Assembly: GCF_003417065.2 (NCBI RefSeq)
Contig: NZ_QVLT01000021.1
Span: forward strand, 1 to 64,000
From: Hymenobacter lapidiphilus
Lineage (GTDB): Bacteria; Bacteroidota; Bacteroidia; Cytophagales; Hymenobacteraceae
DNA: 64,000 nt
Direction of reading: 5' to 3'
The notes under the pieces were generated by a model. It did not search any database. It saw only the letters and a program-made list of their open reading frames with translations, and had not been told where the DNA came from. Made by a program: the position numbers and the translations under genes. Positions 25,093-33,674 of the stretch are shown piece after piece (within the stretch, counting starts at the first letter, position 1; each line of letters starts with the position of its first letter).

Positions 25093-25686
25093 ATGGGCGC
25101 CAGCTTCCTCCCGCCAGATGGTATTCCGGAAGTACCTGCCGAGCACCCCCAGCCACTGGAGCAGCTTTTCACGAAATTCTACTCCCGGCTGGTTTACTTC
25201 TCGTATCAGATAACCGGCCAGCAGGCTACTGCCGAAGATATTGCCCAGGAAGCATTCATCACTTACTGGCACCAGCGCGAGGAAGTGGCGGCTTCGGAAG
25301 CGGCCATTAAGGCCTATTTGTACAGTACCGTCAGAAACGCCAGCCTCAACGCCGTGCGCCACGCCAAAGTGGTGCAGCTGCACCACGATAAGGCCCAGGC
25401 CGCCCCGGTAGTGCCGGAAGCGGAGCCCGATGTAGTGCGGACGCTGATTAAGGCCGAAGTGGTAGCCGAAATCTACGAAGCCCTGGAAACGCTGCCGGCC
25501 GGCTGCCGCACCATTATCCGGCTGGGCTACCTCGAAAACCAGAGCAACGCCGAAATAGCCGCGGAGCTGGGCATATCGGTGAATACGGTGAAGACGCAGA
25601 AGCAGCGGGGGCTGCAGCTGCTGCGCCTGCGGTTGCGCCCCGAAACCCTGCTGGCACTGCTGTTACTGGCCCGCACAGCGGCCTAA
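25093..25686 (+). CDS. RNA polymerase sigma-70 factor, ECF subfamily
   Basis: 197 aa. Region 2 is at about 25-90 (LFTKFYSRLVYFSYQITG, then AEDIAQEAFITYW) and region 4 at about 135-185, with the helix-turn-helix QSNAEIAAELGISVNTVKTQ. The hydrophobic end (ETLLALLLLARTAA) is common in Bacteroidota FecI-type factors. It is followed by a FecR anti-sigma gene, a SusC with an STN domain, and SusD: the standard cell-surface signalling relay in which substrate binding at SusC frees the sigma factor to activate susCD. Confidence 0.93.
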   Translation: MGASFLPPDGIPEVPAEHPQPLEQLFTKFYSRLVYFSYQITGQQATAEDIAQEAFITYWHQREEVAASEAAIKAYLYSTVRNASLNAVRHAKVVQLHHDKAQAAPVVPEAEPDVVRTLIKAEVVAEIYEALETLPAGCRTIIRLGYLENQSNAEIAAELGISVNTVKTQKQRGLQLLRLRLRPETLLALLLLARTAA

Positions 25687-25791
25687 AGCCCTACCACTCC
25701 CCACGCCAGAAAAAAATAAACCTTTTTTCTACCTCTCTTTCACCCCTTTATCCGGCTCGCGTTTCTTAGAAAGGAATACCCCTCCTTTCTC

Positions 25792-27078
25792 ATGAAACCA
25801 ACTCAACTAGCCCTCGAAGAAGCCCGCCTGCTCGGCCGCTACCTGCGCGGCGAGCTGACGGCCGCTGAGGCCCAGGCGTTCGGGCAGTGGCTGGCCGCCG
25901 ACCCGCGCAACGCCGCCCTGCTCGAACAGGTGCAGGATGCCGACGCGCTGCGCGCCGAGCTGGCCTTTTTCGCGGCCCTCAAGCCCGACGCTGCCTGGCA
26001 GCATGTGGCCCGCCAGACCGGCCAGCCAACGGTGCGCCCGTTAGCGCCTTTCTCCGACGACACGCCCGCACAAGACGGCAACTTATTTACAACCGATAAG
26101 CCCGCGCCCGCCTGGTGGCAGCGCACGGCTTGGCGCGTGGCAGCGGCCGCGACCCTGCTGTTGGGTCTGGGCACCGCTACTTACGAGCTTACCCACCCAG
26201 CTGCCCCTTCAGCAGTAGCCGTAGCTCCGGTTCCGGCGGCTCCGGCCGCTGGCGAGCCGGCCAGTGCCCGCGCCCAGCTCAAGCTGGCCAACGGGCAGGT
26301 ACTCAACCTCGACGAGCTGCGTAACGGCAGTGTCTGGACCGGCGACGGAATTCGGGTGGCGCAGCGCGGTGGAGTGGTGCAGTACGAGTCGGTGGGGCCT
26401 GCCAAAGCGGGCGCAGCAGTTGCCTACCACACGCTGGCCGCCCCGCGCGGTAGCCGCTACCAATTGGTGCTGCCTGATGGCAGCCGGGTGTGGCTGAATG
26501 CGGCTTCGTCGCTGCGCTTCCCCACGGCATTTACCGGTGCCCAGCGCCGGGTGGAGCTTACGGGCCAGGCCTATTTTGAGGTGGCACCCAACAAGCGGCA
26601 GCCCTTCCGGGTGGAAGCCAACGGCACCACGGTGCAGGTGCTGGGCACCCATTTCGACGTGATGGCCTACCCCGACGAGCCGGGCGTGCGCACCACGCTG
26701 CTCGAAGGCTCAGTAGCCATCGAGCGGGACGGACGGACGGCGCGGCTACGGCCGGGCCAGCAGGCCACCTGCGCGCTGGGCAGCACCAGCATAGTTGTTG
26801 GGCCGGCCGATGTGGAGGCCGCCGTAGCCTGGAAACAGGATTTGTTCGCCTTCCGGGGTCATTCGCTGCCCGAGGTGATGCGCCAGCTGGGCCGCTGGTA
26901 CAACGTGGACGTGCAATACGCGGCCTCGCTGCCCGAAAGCCACTACAGCGGCCTGATTTCGCGCCGGAGCACGCTGCCCAAAGTGCTGGAAATGCTGACC
27001 CTGACCGGTGAGGTGCGCTTCGAGCAAACCGGCCGCACCGTGCGCGTCGAGCCGAAAACGCCGGCCCCCGGTCGCTAG
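25792..27078 (+). CDS. FecR-family anti-sigma factor
   Basis: 428 aa. Cytosolic N-terminal anti-sigma part (1-105, with LLGRYLRGELTAAEAQAF), one membrane helix at about 110-130 (TAWRVAAAATLLLGLGTATY), the periplasmic FecR domain at about 205-320 (LPDGSRVWLNAASSLRFP and GQAYFEVA), and a DUF4974 domain at the end (LPEVMRQLGRWYNVDV). It holds the sigma factor inactive and senses the STN domain of the SusC protein next to it. Confidence 0.93.
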   Translation: MKPTQLALEEARLLGRYLRGELTAAEAQAFGQWLAADPRNAALLEQVQDADALRAELAFFAALKPDAAWQHVARQTGQPTVRPLAPFSDDTPAQDGNLFTTDKPAPAWWQRTAWRVAAAATLLLGLGTATYELTHPAAPSAVAVAPVPAAPAAGEPASARAQLKLANGQVLNLDELRNGSVWTGDGIRVAQRGGVVQYESVGPAKAGAAVAYHTLAAPRGSRYQLVLPDGSRVWLNAASSLRFPTAFTGAQRRVELTGQAYFEVAPNKRQPFRVEANGTTVQVLGTHFDVMAYPDEPGVRTTLLEGSVAIERDGRTARLRPGQQATCALGSTSIVVGPADVEAAVAWKQDLFAFRGHSLPEVMRQLGRWYNVDVQYAASLPESHYSGLISRRSTLPKVLEMLTLTGEVRFEQTGRTVRVEPKTPAPGR

Positions 27079-27146
27079 CCGGCCTCCACTTCTTCGCCTT
27101 CAATTCCTACGCTCTTTTTCCTCACTTCAACTGCTTCCCCTCGCTT

Positions 27147-30100
27147 ATGAAGTACCCTTTACGCTTCCTCAAACCAGCGGCTACCGGTAGCCCGGGCCGG
27201 GCCGGCCGGGTGGCCCGCACCACGGTGCTGTTTTCGCTGGCCGCCTGCCTGCAGGTGCACGCGCTGGCATACTCCCAGAACATCAACCTGGAAGTGCGCA
27301 ACGCGCCGCTTTCCGAAGTGTTCAAGGAAATTAACCGCCAGAGCCGCTACCTCTTCATTTATAATGAGGAACTGCTGCGCAAGGCCCGACCAGTCACGGT
27401 ATCGGCCCGGCAGCAGCCGCTGGAGCAGGTGCTGGCCGCCTGTTTCGCCAACCAGCCGCTGACTTACGTCATCACCGACAACACCATTGTAGTGAAGCCC
27501 CGTGAGGAGGCGCCGACGACCTCGGCAAAGCAGGCGCGGCAAACCATCAGCGGGATTGTAACCAGCGGCAGCGACCAGAAGCCGCTGGAGGGCGCAACGG
27601 TGTCGGTGAAGGGCACCAGCCGCGGCAGTACCACCGACGCCAGCGGCCGGTTTACGCTGGAGGCGGAAGTGGGCGAAATCCTGGCTTTCAGCTACGTAGG
27701 CTACATCACCCAGGAGATTCGGGTGGCGGCAGGACGCACCACCTTTAGCATTCCCCTGCAACCCACCAGCAACCAGATGGGCGAGGTGGAAGTGGTGGCG
27801 ACCGGTTACCAGGAGATTGAAAAGGAGCGCCTGACCGGCTCGGTTTCCTCGCTCAACCGGGAGCAGTACGACCAGCGCGTGGCCGTAACGGGCAACTTCC
27901 TGGAAAGCCTCGAAGGCAAGGTGCCGGGCCTGCTCTACAACAGCCAGACCGGCGAGCTGGCCATCCGGGGCGTCTCAACGTTTGATGCCGTGAAGCAGCC
28001 GCTGATTGTGCTCAACGGCTTTCCCACCGAGATTGACATCCGGAGCATCAACCCCAACGACATTGTTTCGGTGAACGTGCTGAAGGACGCCGCGGCGGCC
28101 TCGATTTACGGCACCCGCGCCTCGAATGGCGTGATTGTGATTGAAACCAAGCGCGGCAAATCGGGTGCGCCGGTGTTCAGCCTGCGCGCTACCTATGGCG
28201 TGCAGCCGCGCTCCAACTTCGACTACCTCAACTACGGCAGCGTCGCCGACTACGCCAACCTGGAGCGCGACTACCTACTCTCCTCTACGCTCAACCGGGC
28301 CAGCACCCGCCCCGGCGTGCCAGTGTCGCCGGTGGCCGATGCGGTGTACGATTTCAAGGCCGGCAAAATTGAGCGGAGCGTGCTCGACCAGCGCGTGGGC
28401 GACATCGGCAGCTACGACAACCTGAAGGAATACGAGAAGCTGTTTTACCGTGCCCGTCAGGCCCGCCAGGTCGATTTTGACATGAGCGGCGGCGGCGACA
28501 AGAACACCTACCTCATCGGCCTGAACTACCTGGGCGAAGACGCGCAAAACGTGCGCACCGGCAACGAGCGGATTCTGCTGAATCTGGCCAGCACCCACCG
28601 GTTTACCAACCGGCTGAGCTTCGAGTTTCGGGGCCGTTACGCCAACACGACCACCCGGGCACCCTTCAACTCGGCCAGCAATACTGCGGGCGAGTACCTC
28701 AACAATTTCCTGCCCTACGAGCGGCTGGTGGATGAAAACGGCCAGGCGCTGCCCGTAACGCTGGGCCCGGGCCGCAACCCCAACCAGGGCATCACCAACG
28801 GCTTCAACGAGCAAAACGTGGCCCTGGGCCTCTATGACGGCCGCTATTTCCCTTACCAAGAGCTGACGGCCAGCACCACCAAAATCAACTCGACCACGCT
28901 GCGCCTGCAAGGGCGGCTGCGGGCCGACCTGACCAATTGGCTGAATCTGGACCTGGGCAGCGTGTACGAAGACCAGCCTTCGACTGAGTCGCGGCTGCTG
29001 AATGAGGACGCGCTGGCGGTGCGCCGGCTGCTCAACTACAAGGCCGGCAAGGACCCGGTAAACGGTACGCCGGTGTTTTCGGACCTCCCCCGCGGCTCGT
29101 TCCTGACCCGCGTGAACGGGCAGACCAAGAGCTATACCCTGCGCGGCCAGCTGAACGCGGACCACAGCAGTGAAAACCTTAAGCATACGCTTACCGGCCT
29201 GGCGGGCATGGAGGTGCGTAAAGTCACGAACTCCGACTTCACCAACACCTTCTTTGGCTACGACGGGCAGACGCTCATCGTGAAGCCCGTGAACTTGGCC
29301 AACCTCACCACTTTCCGGCGGCCGGCGTTCAGTACCCTGCCGGCCAGCAGCCCGGCCACGTTCCAGTTCAACCGCTACTTCGACGAGAACTACAACGACC
29401 AGCGCTTCGTGTCGTTCTACGGCAACGCGGCCTACACCTACTTCGACCGCTACACGCTCACCGGCAGCATCCGGCTCGACAAGTCGAACCTGTTTGGCAC
29501 CGACCCGCGCTACCGCAACAATCCGTTTTATTCGGTGGGCGCCAACTGGCGGCTCAAGCAGGAAGATTTCCTGCGGGATACCGAGTGGGTGGATGAGCTG
29601 AAGCTGCGTGTGGCCTACGGCCTGAACGGCAACGTGCCCACCAGCAACAGCGGCCGTTTCCTGGTGCTCACGTCGGACCTGAACTACTACCTCGACCCGG
29701 TGCAGCAGTACTACGATGTGCTCTCGCCCCGCAACCAGTCGATTCGCTGGGAGAAGACCAAGAACTACAATGCCGGCCTCGACTACTCGCTGTTCGGCAA
29801 CCGCTTGTTTGGCGCCGTTGATTACTACCTGAAGAACTCGGACGACATTTTCGGGCAGTACTCGGCCGACCCCACGCTGGGCTTTAATGAGTACCGCGCC
29901 AACACGGCGGCCATCCGTAACCAGGGCTTGGAGTTCAGTGTGAACAGCCTCAACCTGCGGGCCCGCGACTTCTCGTGGCGCACCCAGCTGACGGCTTCGT
30001 TCAACAAAAACGAGGTAACGAAGGTGAAAACCGTGACCAACACCGCTGACGGCGCCCCGCTGATTTCGGTGCTGAGCCTGCAGCAGGGCTACCCCATTAA

Positions 30101-30770
30101 CTCACTGTTTGCCTACCGCTACGCGGGCCTGAATGAGTTGGGCCAGCCCGAGATATTCGGGCAGGACGGCACCCGGCGGCAGCTGGCCATATCGGCCAGC
30201 GGCGGCGAGAATATTACGCTGGCCGACCTGGAGTACAAGGGCAGCACCACGCCGCGCTATGTGCTGGGCCTCAACAACCAGTTGAGCTACAAGAATTTCG
30301 ACCTGTACTTCCTGTTCATGTACTACGGCGGCTACGTGATGCGCGTGGAGGCCCCCGACCCGCTAAAAGCCCAATTGGGCGGCGGCGCGGGCCGGGTGCT
30401 GGCGGGCGCCAACAACTACTGGCAACAGCCCGGCGACGAGCAAACCACCAACATCCCCGGCTTCCCGGTGGGCGGCACGCCCGGCGCCTACGACAGCTAC
30501 ACCCGCTCGGCCTACACGTTTGCCGGCGACTTCGTGCGCAAAGCCGACAATATCCGGCTGCGCGACATCGTGCTGAGCTACAACCTCAAGTCGGCCTTCT
30601 TTACCAACCTGGGCCTGGAGCGCACCCAGTTGCGGGGTCAGGTGCAGAACGCGTTCAACTACACCTTCAGCGGCAACGACATCGACCCCGATGCCATTGA
30701 CCGGCGCGATGGCACCCGCACGTTGCGGCCCAAGCCCTTCTACAGCCTGTCGCTCTACGCCAACTTCTAA
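27147..30770 (+). CDS. SusC/RagA-family TonB-dependent transporter with STN domain
   Basis: 1207 aa, outer membrane. Signal region to about 44; STN signalling domain 47-118; carboxypeptidase-like beta-sandwich 134-205; a TonB-box-like EVEVVATGYQ at 213-222; plug domain after 225 with YGTRASNGVIVI; then a 22-strand barrel ending in FYSLSLYANF, with the usual aromatic C-terminal residue. The STN domain connects it to the FecR/sigma pair upstream. With SusD it imports oligosaccharides or peptides; no glycoside hydrolase is nearby, which argues against a glycan locus. Confidence 0.93.
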   Translation: MKYPLRFLKPAATGSPGRAGRVARTTVLFSLAACLQVHALAYSQNINLEVRNAPLSEVFKEINRQSRYLFIYNEELLRKARPVTVSARQQPLEQVLAACFANQPLTYVITDNTIVVKPREEAPTTSAKQARQTISGIVTSGSDQKPLEGATVSVKGTSRGSTTDASGRFTLEAEVGEILAFSYVGYITQEIRVAAGRTTFSIPLQPTSNQMGEVEVVATGYQEIEKERLTGSVSSLNREQYDQRVAVTGNFLESLEGKVPGLLYNSQTGELAIRGVSTFDAVKQPLIVLNGFPTEIDIRSINPNDIVSVNVLKDAAAASIYGTRASNGVIVIETKRGKSGAPVFSLRATYGVQPRSNFDYLNYGSVADYANLERDYLLSSTLNRASTRPGVPVSPVADAVYDFKAGKIERSVLDQRVGDIGSYDNLKEYEKLFYRARQARQVDFDMSGGGDKNTYLIGLNYLGEDAQNVRTGNERILLNLASTHRFTNRLSFEFRGRYANTTTRAPFNSASNTAGEYLNNFLPYERLVDENGQALPVTLGPGRNPNQGITNGFNEQNVALGLYDGRYFPYQELTASTTKINSTTLRLQGRLRADLTNWLNLDLGSVYEDQPSTESRLLNEDALAVRRLLNYKAGKDPVNGTPVFSDLPRGSFLTRVNGQTKSYTLRGQLNADHSSENLKHTLTGLAGMEVRKVTNSDFTNTFFGYDGQTLIVKPVNLANLTTFRRPAFSTLPASSPATFQFNRYFDENYNDQRFVSFYGNAAYTYFDRYTLTGSIRLDKSNLFGTDPRYRNNPFYSVGANWRLKQEDFLRDTEWVDELKLRVAYGLNGNVPTSNSGRFLVLTSDLNYYLDPVQQYYDVLSPRNQSIRWEKTKNYNAGLDYSLFGNRLFGAVDYYLKNSDDIFGQYSADPTLGFNEYRANTAAIRNQGLEFSVNSLNLRARDFSWRTQLTASFNKNEVTKVKTVTNTADGAPLISVLSLQQGYPINSLFAYRYAGLNELGQPEIFGQDGTRRQLAISASGGENITLADLEYKGSTTPRYVLGLNNQLSYKNFDLYFLFMYYGGYVMRVEAPDPLKAQLGGGAGRVLAGANNYWQQPGDEQTTNIPGFPVGGTPGAYDSYTRSAYTFAGDFVRKADNIRLRDIVLSYNLKSAFFTNLGLERTQLRGQVQNAFNYTFSGNDIDPDAIDRRDGTRTLRPKPFYSLSLYANF

Positions 30771-30782
30771 GCCCGCCCGACC

Positions 30783-32108
30783 ATGAAAAACCTTCGTTTA
30801 CTGGCTGCATTGCCCCTGGCGGCCCTGGCTCTGACGGGCTGTGAGCAATTCCTCGACGTGAAGCCCAAGGGCTTGGTAGTCCCTCAGCAGGTAACCGACT
30901 ACGAGCTGATTCTCAACTCGCCGGCCCTGACCCAAACGTTTCCCTCGGCGCTACTCTACATGAGCGACGATGGCCAGGACCTCAGCCTCACCCGGCAATC
31001 GGGCACAACGCTGGCCAACGCCTACTTCTGGAACCCCAGCCTGGATGTGGAGCAGGAGTCGAGCCCATTGATTTGGGGCACGGCCTACCGCTCCATCTAT
31101 AATACCAACGTCATCATCGGCCAGGTGCTGAATGCCACCGACGGCACGCCGCTCAAGCGCCAACAGGTGCTGGGCGAGGCGCTGGTGATGCGGGCCGACC
31201 TGTATTTCAACCTGCTCACGGTATTTGCCAAGGCCTACAACCCGGCCACGGCGGCCACCGACCCCGGCGTACCCTTCGTGACGGGCATCGACGTGACGGA
31301 CACCGCCCCGCCCCGCGCGCCGGTGCAGACGGTGCTCGACACGCTACGCCAGAACCTGCTGCGCGCTGCCGCCGTGTTGCCGCCCACCAACATCAGCCGG
31401 GCCCGCGTAACCAAATACGTGGCCTACGGCCTGCTGGCGCGCATCAGCCTGTACATGCAGGACTACGCCGGGGCCAAGCGCTACGCCGAAAGCGCCCTGC
31501 AGGCCCCCCACAAAATCAACGATTACAACGAGTTTGTGATTCCGCTTGACTCGGAAGACCCGGAGCTGCTCTGGATTCGGCAGGCGGACGACGTAAGCAC
31601 TATTTTCTACCTGACTTACTCGCCCGAACTGCTGGCCCTGTTCGAGCCCGACGATTTACGGCCCCAGCTGCTGGCGTTCGATATCGGGACGGGTTTTGCC
31701 TACGGACGGTTTGACTACGGTATTCATGGCATCGGCTTTGCCGAGATGGAGCTGATTCGGGCCGAGGCCCTGGCCCGCGCCGGGCAGGCCGCTGAAGCCT
31801 TGGCGGTGCTGGAAACGCTCCGCGAGAAGCGCATTGATGCTGGTAGCTACGAGCCACTGGAAGTGGGCACCGGTCCCGAAGCCCTGGACGCCGTGCTGCT
31901 GGAGCGCCGCCGCGAGCTGCCCTTCCGCGGCACCCGCTGGCAGGACATGAAGCGCATCGACCAGCAGAAGCGCATGCCCGCCGTGCAGCGCATTGGACCC
32001 GATGGCCAGGTGCTGGAAACGCTGGCCCCGCAAAGCCCCCGCTACACCTTCGAAATTCCGGCGCGGGTGCTGCGCTTCAACCCCGGGATGGTGCGCAACA
32101 ACCCGTGA
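30783..32108 (+). CDS. SusD/RagB-family substrate-binding lipoprotein
   Basis: 441 aa. Lipobox LTGC with Cys at 20, then EQFLDVKPKG as in SusD proteins. The TPR-like helical core includes EALVMRADLYFNLLTVFAKAY, and the C-terminal RHLP-type segment reads LERRRELPFRGTRWQDMKR. It lids the SusC barrel and captures substrate at the cell surface. It starts 12 bases after the susC stop codon, so the two are one transcript. Confidence 0.93.
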   Translation: MKNLRLLAALPLAALALTGCEQFLDVKPKGLVVPQQVTDYELILNSPALTQTFPSALLYMSDDGQDLSLTRQSGTTLANAYFWNPSLDVEQESSPLIWGTAYRSIYNTNVIIGQVLNATDGTPLKRQQVLGEALVMRADLYFNLLTVFAKAYNPATAATDPGVPFVTGIDVTDTAPPRAPVQTVLDTLRQNLLRAAAVLPPTNISRARVTKYVAYGLLARISLYMQDYAGAKRYAESALQAPHKINDYNEFVIPLDSEDPELLWIRQADDVSTIFYLTYSPELLALFEPDDLRPQLLAFDIGTGFAYGRFDYGIHGIGFAEMELIRAEALARAGQAAEALAVLETLREKRIDAGSYEPLEVGTGPEALDAVLLERRRELPFRGTRWQDMKRIDQQKRMPAVQRIGPDGQVLETLAPQSPRYTFEIPARVLRFNPGMVRNNP

Positions 32109-32142
32109 TTAAGACAGAAGGAAAGGTCATGCTGAGCCTGTC

Positions 32143-32201
32143 GAAGCATCTCTACCGCAATGTTAACCCAGTCGGCTGCAACAAAGCGGTAGAGATGCTT
32201 C
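32143..32201. repeat. Decayed inverted repeat, TCATGCTGAGC family
   Basis: GAAGCATCTCTACCGC (32143-32158) pairs exactly with GCGGTAGAGATGCTTC (32186-32201). The left flank GTCATGCTGAGCC belongs to the family but the right flank has diverged, so this copy is half worn away. Confidence 0.7.
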
Positions 32202-32291
32202 TACTGCGCTTCGCTTCACGGACGCCAGATGAAGCATGACACGCTTCTTTCTATCCTTTCCCTACCGCAAATCCCCCCAATCCCTTCCTAC

Positions 32292-33482
32292 ATGAAAAAC
32301 CTACTGCTGCTTACGGCGGCCCTGTTGACTACGGGCGCGGCCCTGGCCCAGGGCCAGTATACCATTGACGGCCGCGTGGCCAACGCCCCCGACGGGCTGA
32401 AAGTGTACCTGCAGGACACCCAGTGGCCCGAGTCGAACATGGTGGACAGCACCGTGATGAAGAACGGCCGCTTCGCTTTCAAGGGCAAACTGGCGAGCCC
32501 CGACTTGCACCGCATCATCATCGACAAGACCCCGGCCGGTGAGAAGACGTCGCAGCGCAACTGGCTGATGTCGAGCTTCTATCTGGAAAATTCGCCCATC
32601 ATCTACGCCGGCAACCTCGACAGCCTGCCCACCTTTTACTACAAGCGCAACCGGGTGGTAGCCCAGCCCAAAATCACCGGCTCGGCCACCGAAAACCAGG
32701 CCGTGGCGTTCCGCCAGTCGATTGCGCCGCTCAGCAAGCAGCTGGCCGCCACCAACAAACAGTACACCGACGAGTTCCATCTGCCCTCGCTCGAAGGCAA
32801 GTTCAATACCCCCGTGGGCATCAAGCTGGCCAAACAGGAGTGGGCCCTTGACGACCAGTTGCGCCAGCGTAAGCTGGATTTCATCAAGGCCAACCCGTCA
32901 TCGGTGGTGGCCTACGACCAGGCCAGCTACTTCTTGGGCGGCATGTTCGTGGACATGACTGTGCCGCAGATCAGTGAGCTGCAGGCCCTGCTGGAGAAAG
33001 GCTGGGCCGGTACGCCGCGCATGGCCGCCTTCAACGCCAAGGCCGAGAAAGCCAAGCGCACCGCCATCGGCACCAAGTACCAGGATTTCATGCTTACCAC
33101 GCCCGAGGGCAAGCAGGTGAAGCTGTCGAGCCTCGTGCCCAAGGGCAAGTACACGCTCATCGAGTTCTGGGCCTCGTGGTGCGGCCCCTGCCGGGCCGAG
33201 ATTCCGCACCTGCGCAACGTGTACGACACCAAAGGCAAGAGCTTCCAGATTGTGAGCATTTCGCTCGATGATAAGGACGCCGATTGGCGCAAGGCCATGA
33301 AGGAAGAGGGCATGATCTGGCCCCAGCTGGTGGACCCCAAAGGGTTCGAGGGCGACATCTCCAAAGCCTACGGCATTCTGGCCATTCCCTTCAGCCTGAT
33401 GCTCGACAAGGAAGGCCGCATCATGCGCGTAGAAATGCGCGGTGCCTACCTCGACGCCACCCTCCAGGATCTGAAAATCTGA
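32292..33482 (+). CDS. TlpA-like thioredoxin-fold oxidoreductase with DUF4369 domain
   Basis: 396 aa from MKNLLLLTAALL; signal peptide to about residue 20 (ALAQ). N-terminal DUF4369-like beta domain (YTIDGRVANAPDGLKVYLQD), a helical linker, then a thioredoxin domain with the redox motif WCGPC near residue 297 and cis-Pro in GILAIPFS. It would act in the periplasm as a reductase or isomerase fed by DsbD, encoded next. It lies just downstream of susCD, separated by a repeat. Confidence 0.9.
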   Translation: MKNLLLLTAALLTTGAALAQGQYTIDGRVANAPDGLKVYLQDTQWPESNMVDSTVMKNGRFAFKGKLASPDLHRIIIDKTPAGEKTSQRNWLMSSFYLENSPIIYAGNLDSLPTFYYKRNRVVAQPKITGSATENQAVAFRQSIAPLSKQLAATNKQYTDEFHLPSLEGKFNTPVGIKLAKQEWALDDQLRQRKLDFIKANPSSVVAYDQASYFLGGMFVDMTVPQISELQALLEKGWAGTPRMAAFNAKAEKAKRTAIGTKYQDFMLTTPEGKQVKLSSLVPKGKYTLIEFWASWCGPCRAEIPHLRNVYDTKGKSFQIVSISLDDKDADWRKAMKEEGMIWPQLVDPKGFEGDISKAYGILAIPFSLMLDKEGRIMRVEMRGAYLDATLQDLKI

Positions 33483-33497
33483 GCCATCGAATAACCA

Positions 33498-33593
33498 GCA
33501 CGTCATGCTGAGCTTGCCGAAGCATCTCTACCGCTTCGTTGAATGACTGCTACGAAGCGGTAGAGATGCTTCGGCAAGCTCAGCATGACGTGC
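33498..33593. repeat. Perfect 42-bp inverted repeat, TCATGCTGAGC family
   Basis: Arms 33498-33539 and 33552-33593 are exactly complementary around a 12-nt loop; the outer end reads GCACGTCATGCTGAGCTTGC. The best-preserved copy of its family in the window. Confidence 0.9.
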
Positions 33594-33674
33594 CTATCTA
33601 TTTGGCTACTCAGCTGGTCCTTCTTCCGCCCTTACCCGCTCTTTGCCCTTCCGCTCGCCTACCTCCTTGCCCGC

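Noticed and set aside
24850..25386. 178-aa minus-strand frame overlapping the sigma gene
   Set aside because: The 5' half is antisense to the sigma factor; only the 3' half in the AT-rich leader is odd, and that is reported as a finding, not a gene.
25093..32108. Polysaccharide utilisation locus
   Set aside because: SusC/SusD are present but no glycoside hydrolase, lyase or SusE/F-type gene is within 15 kb.
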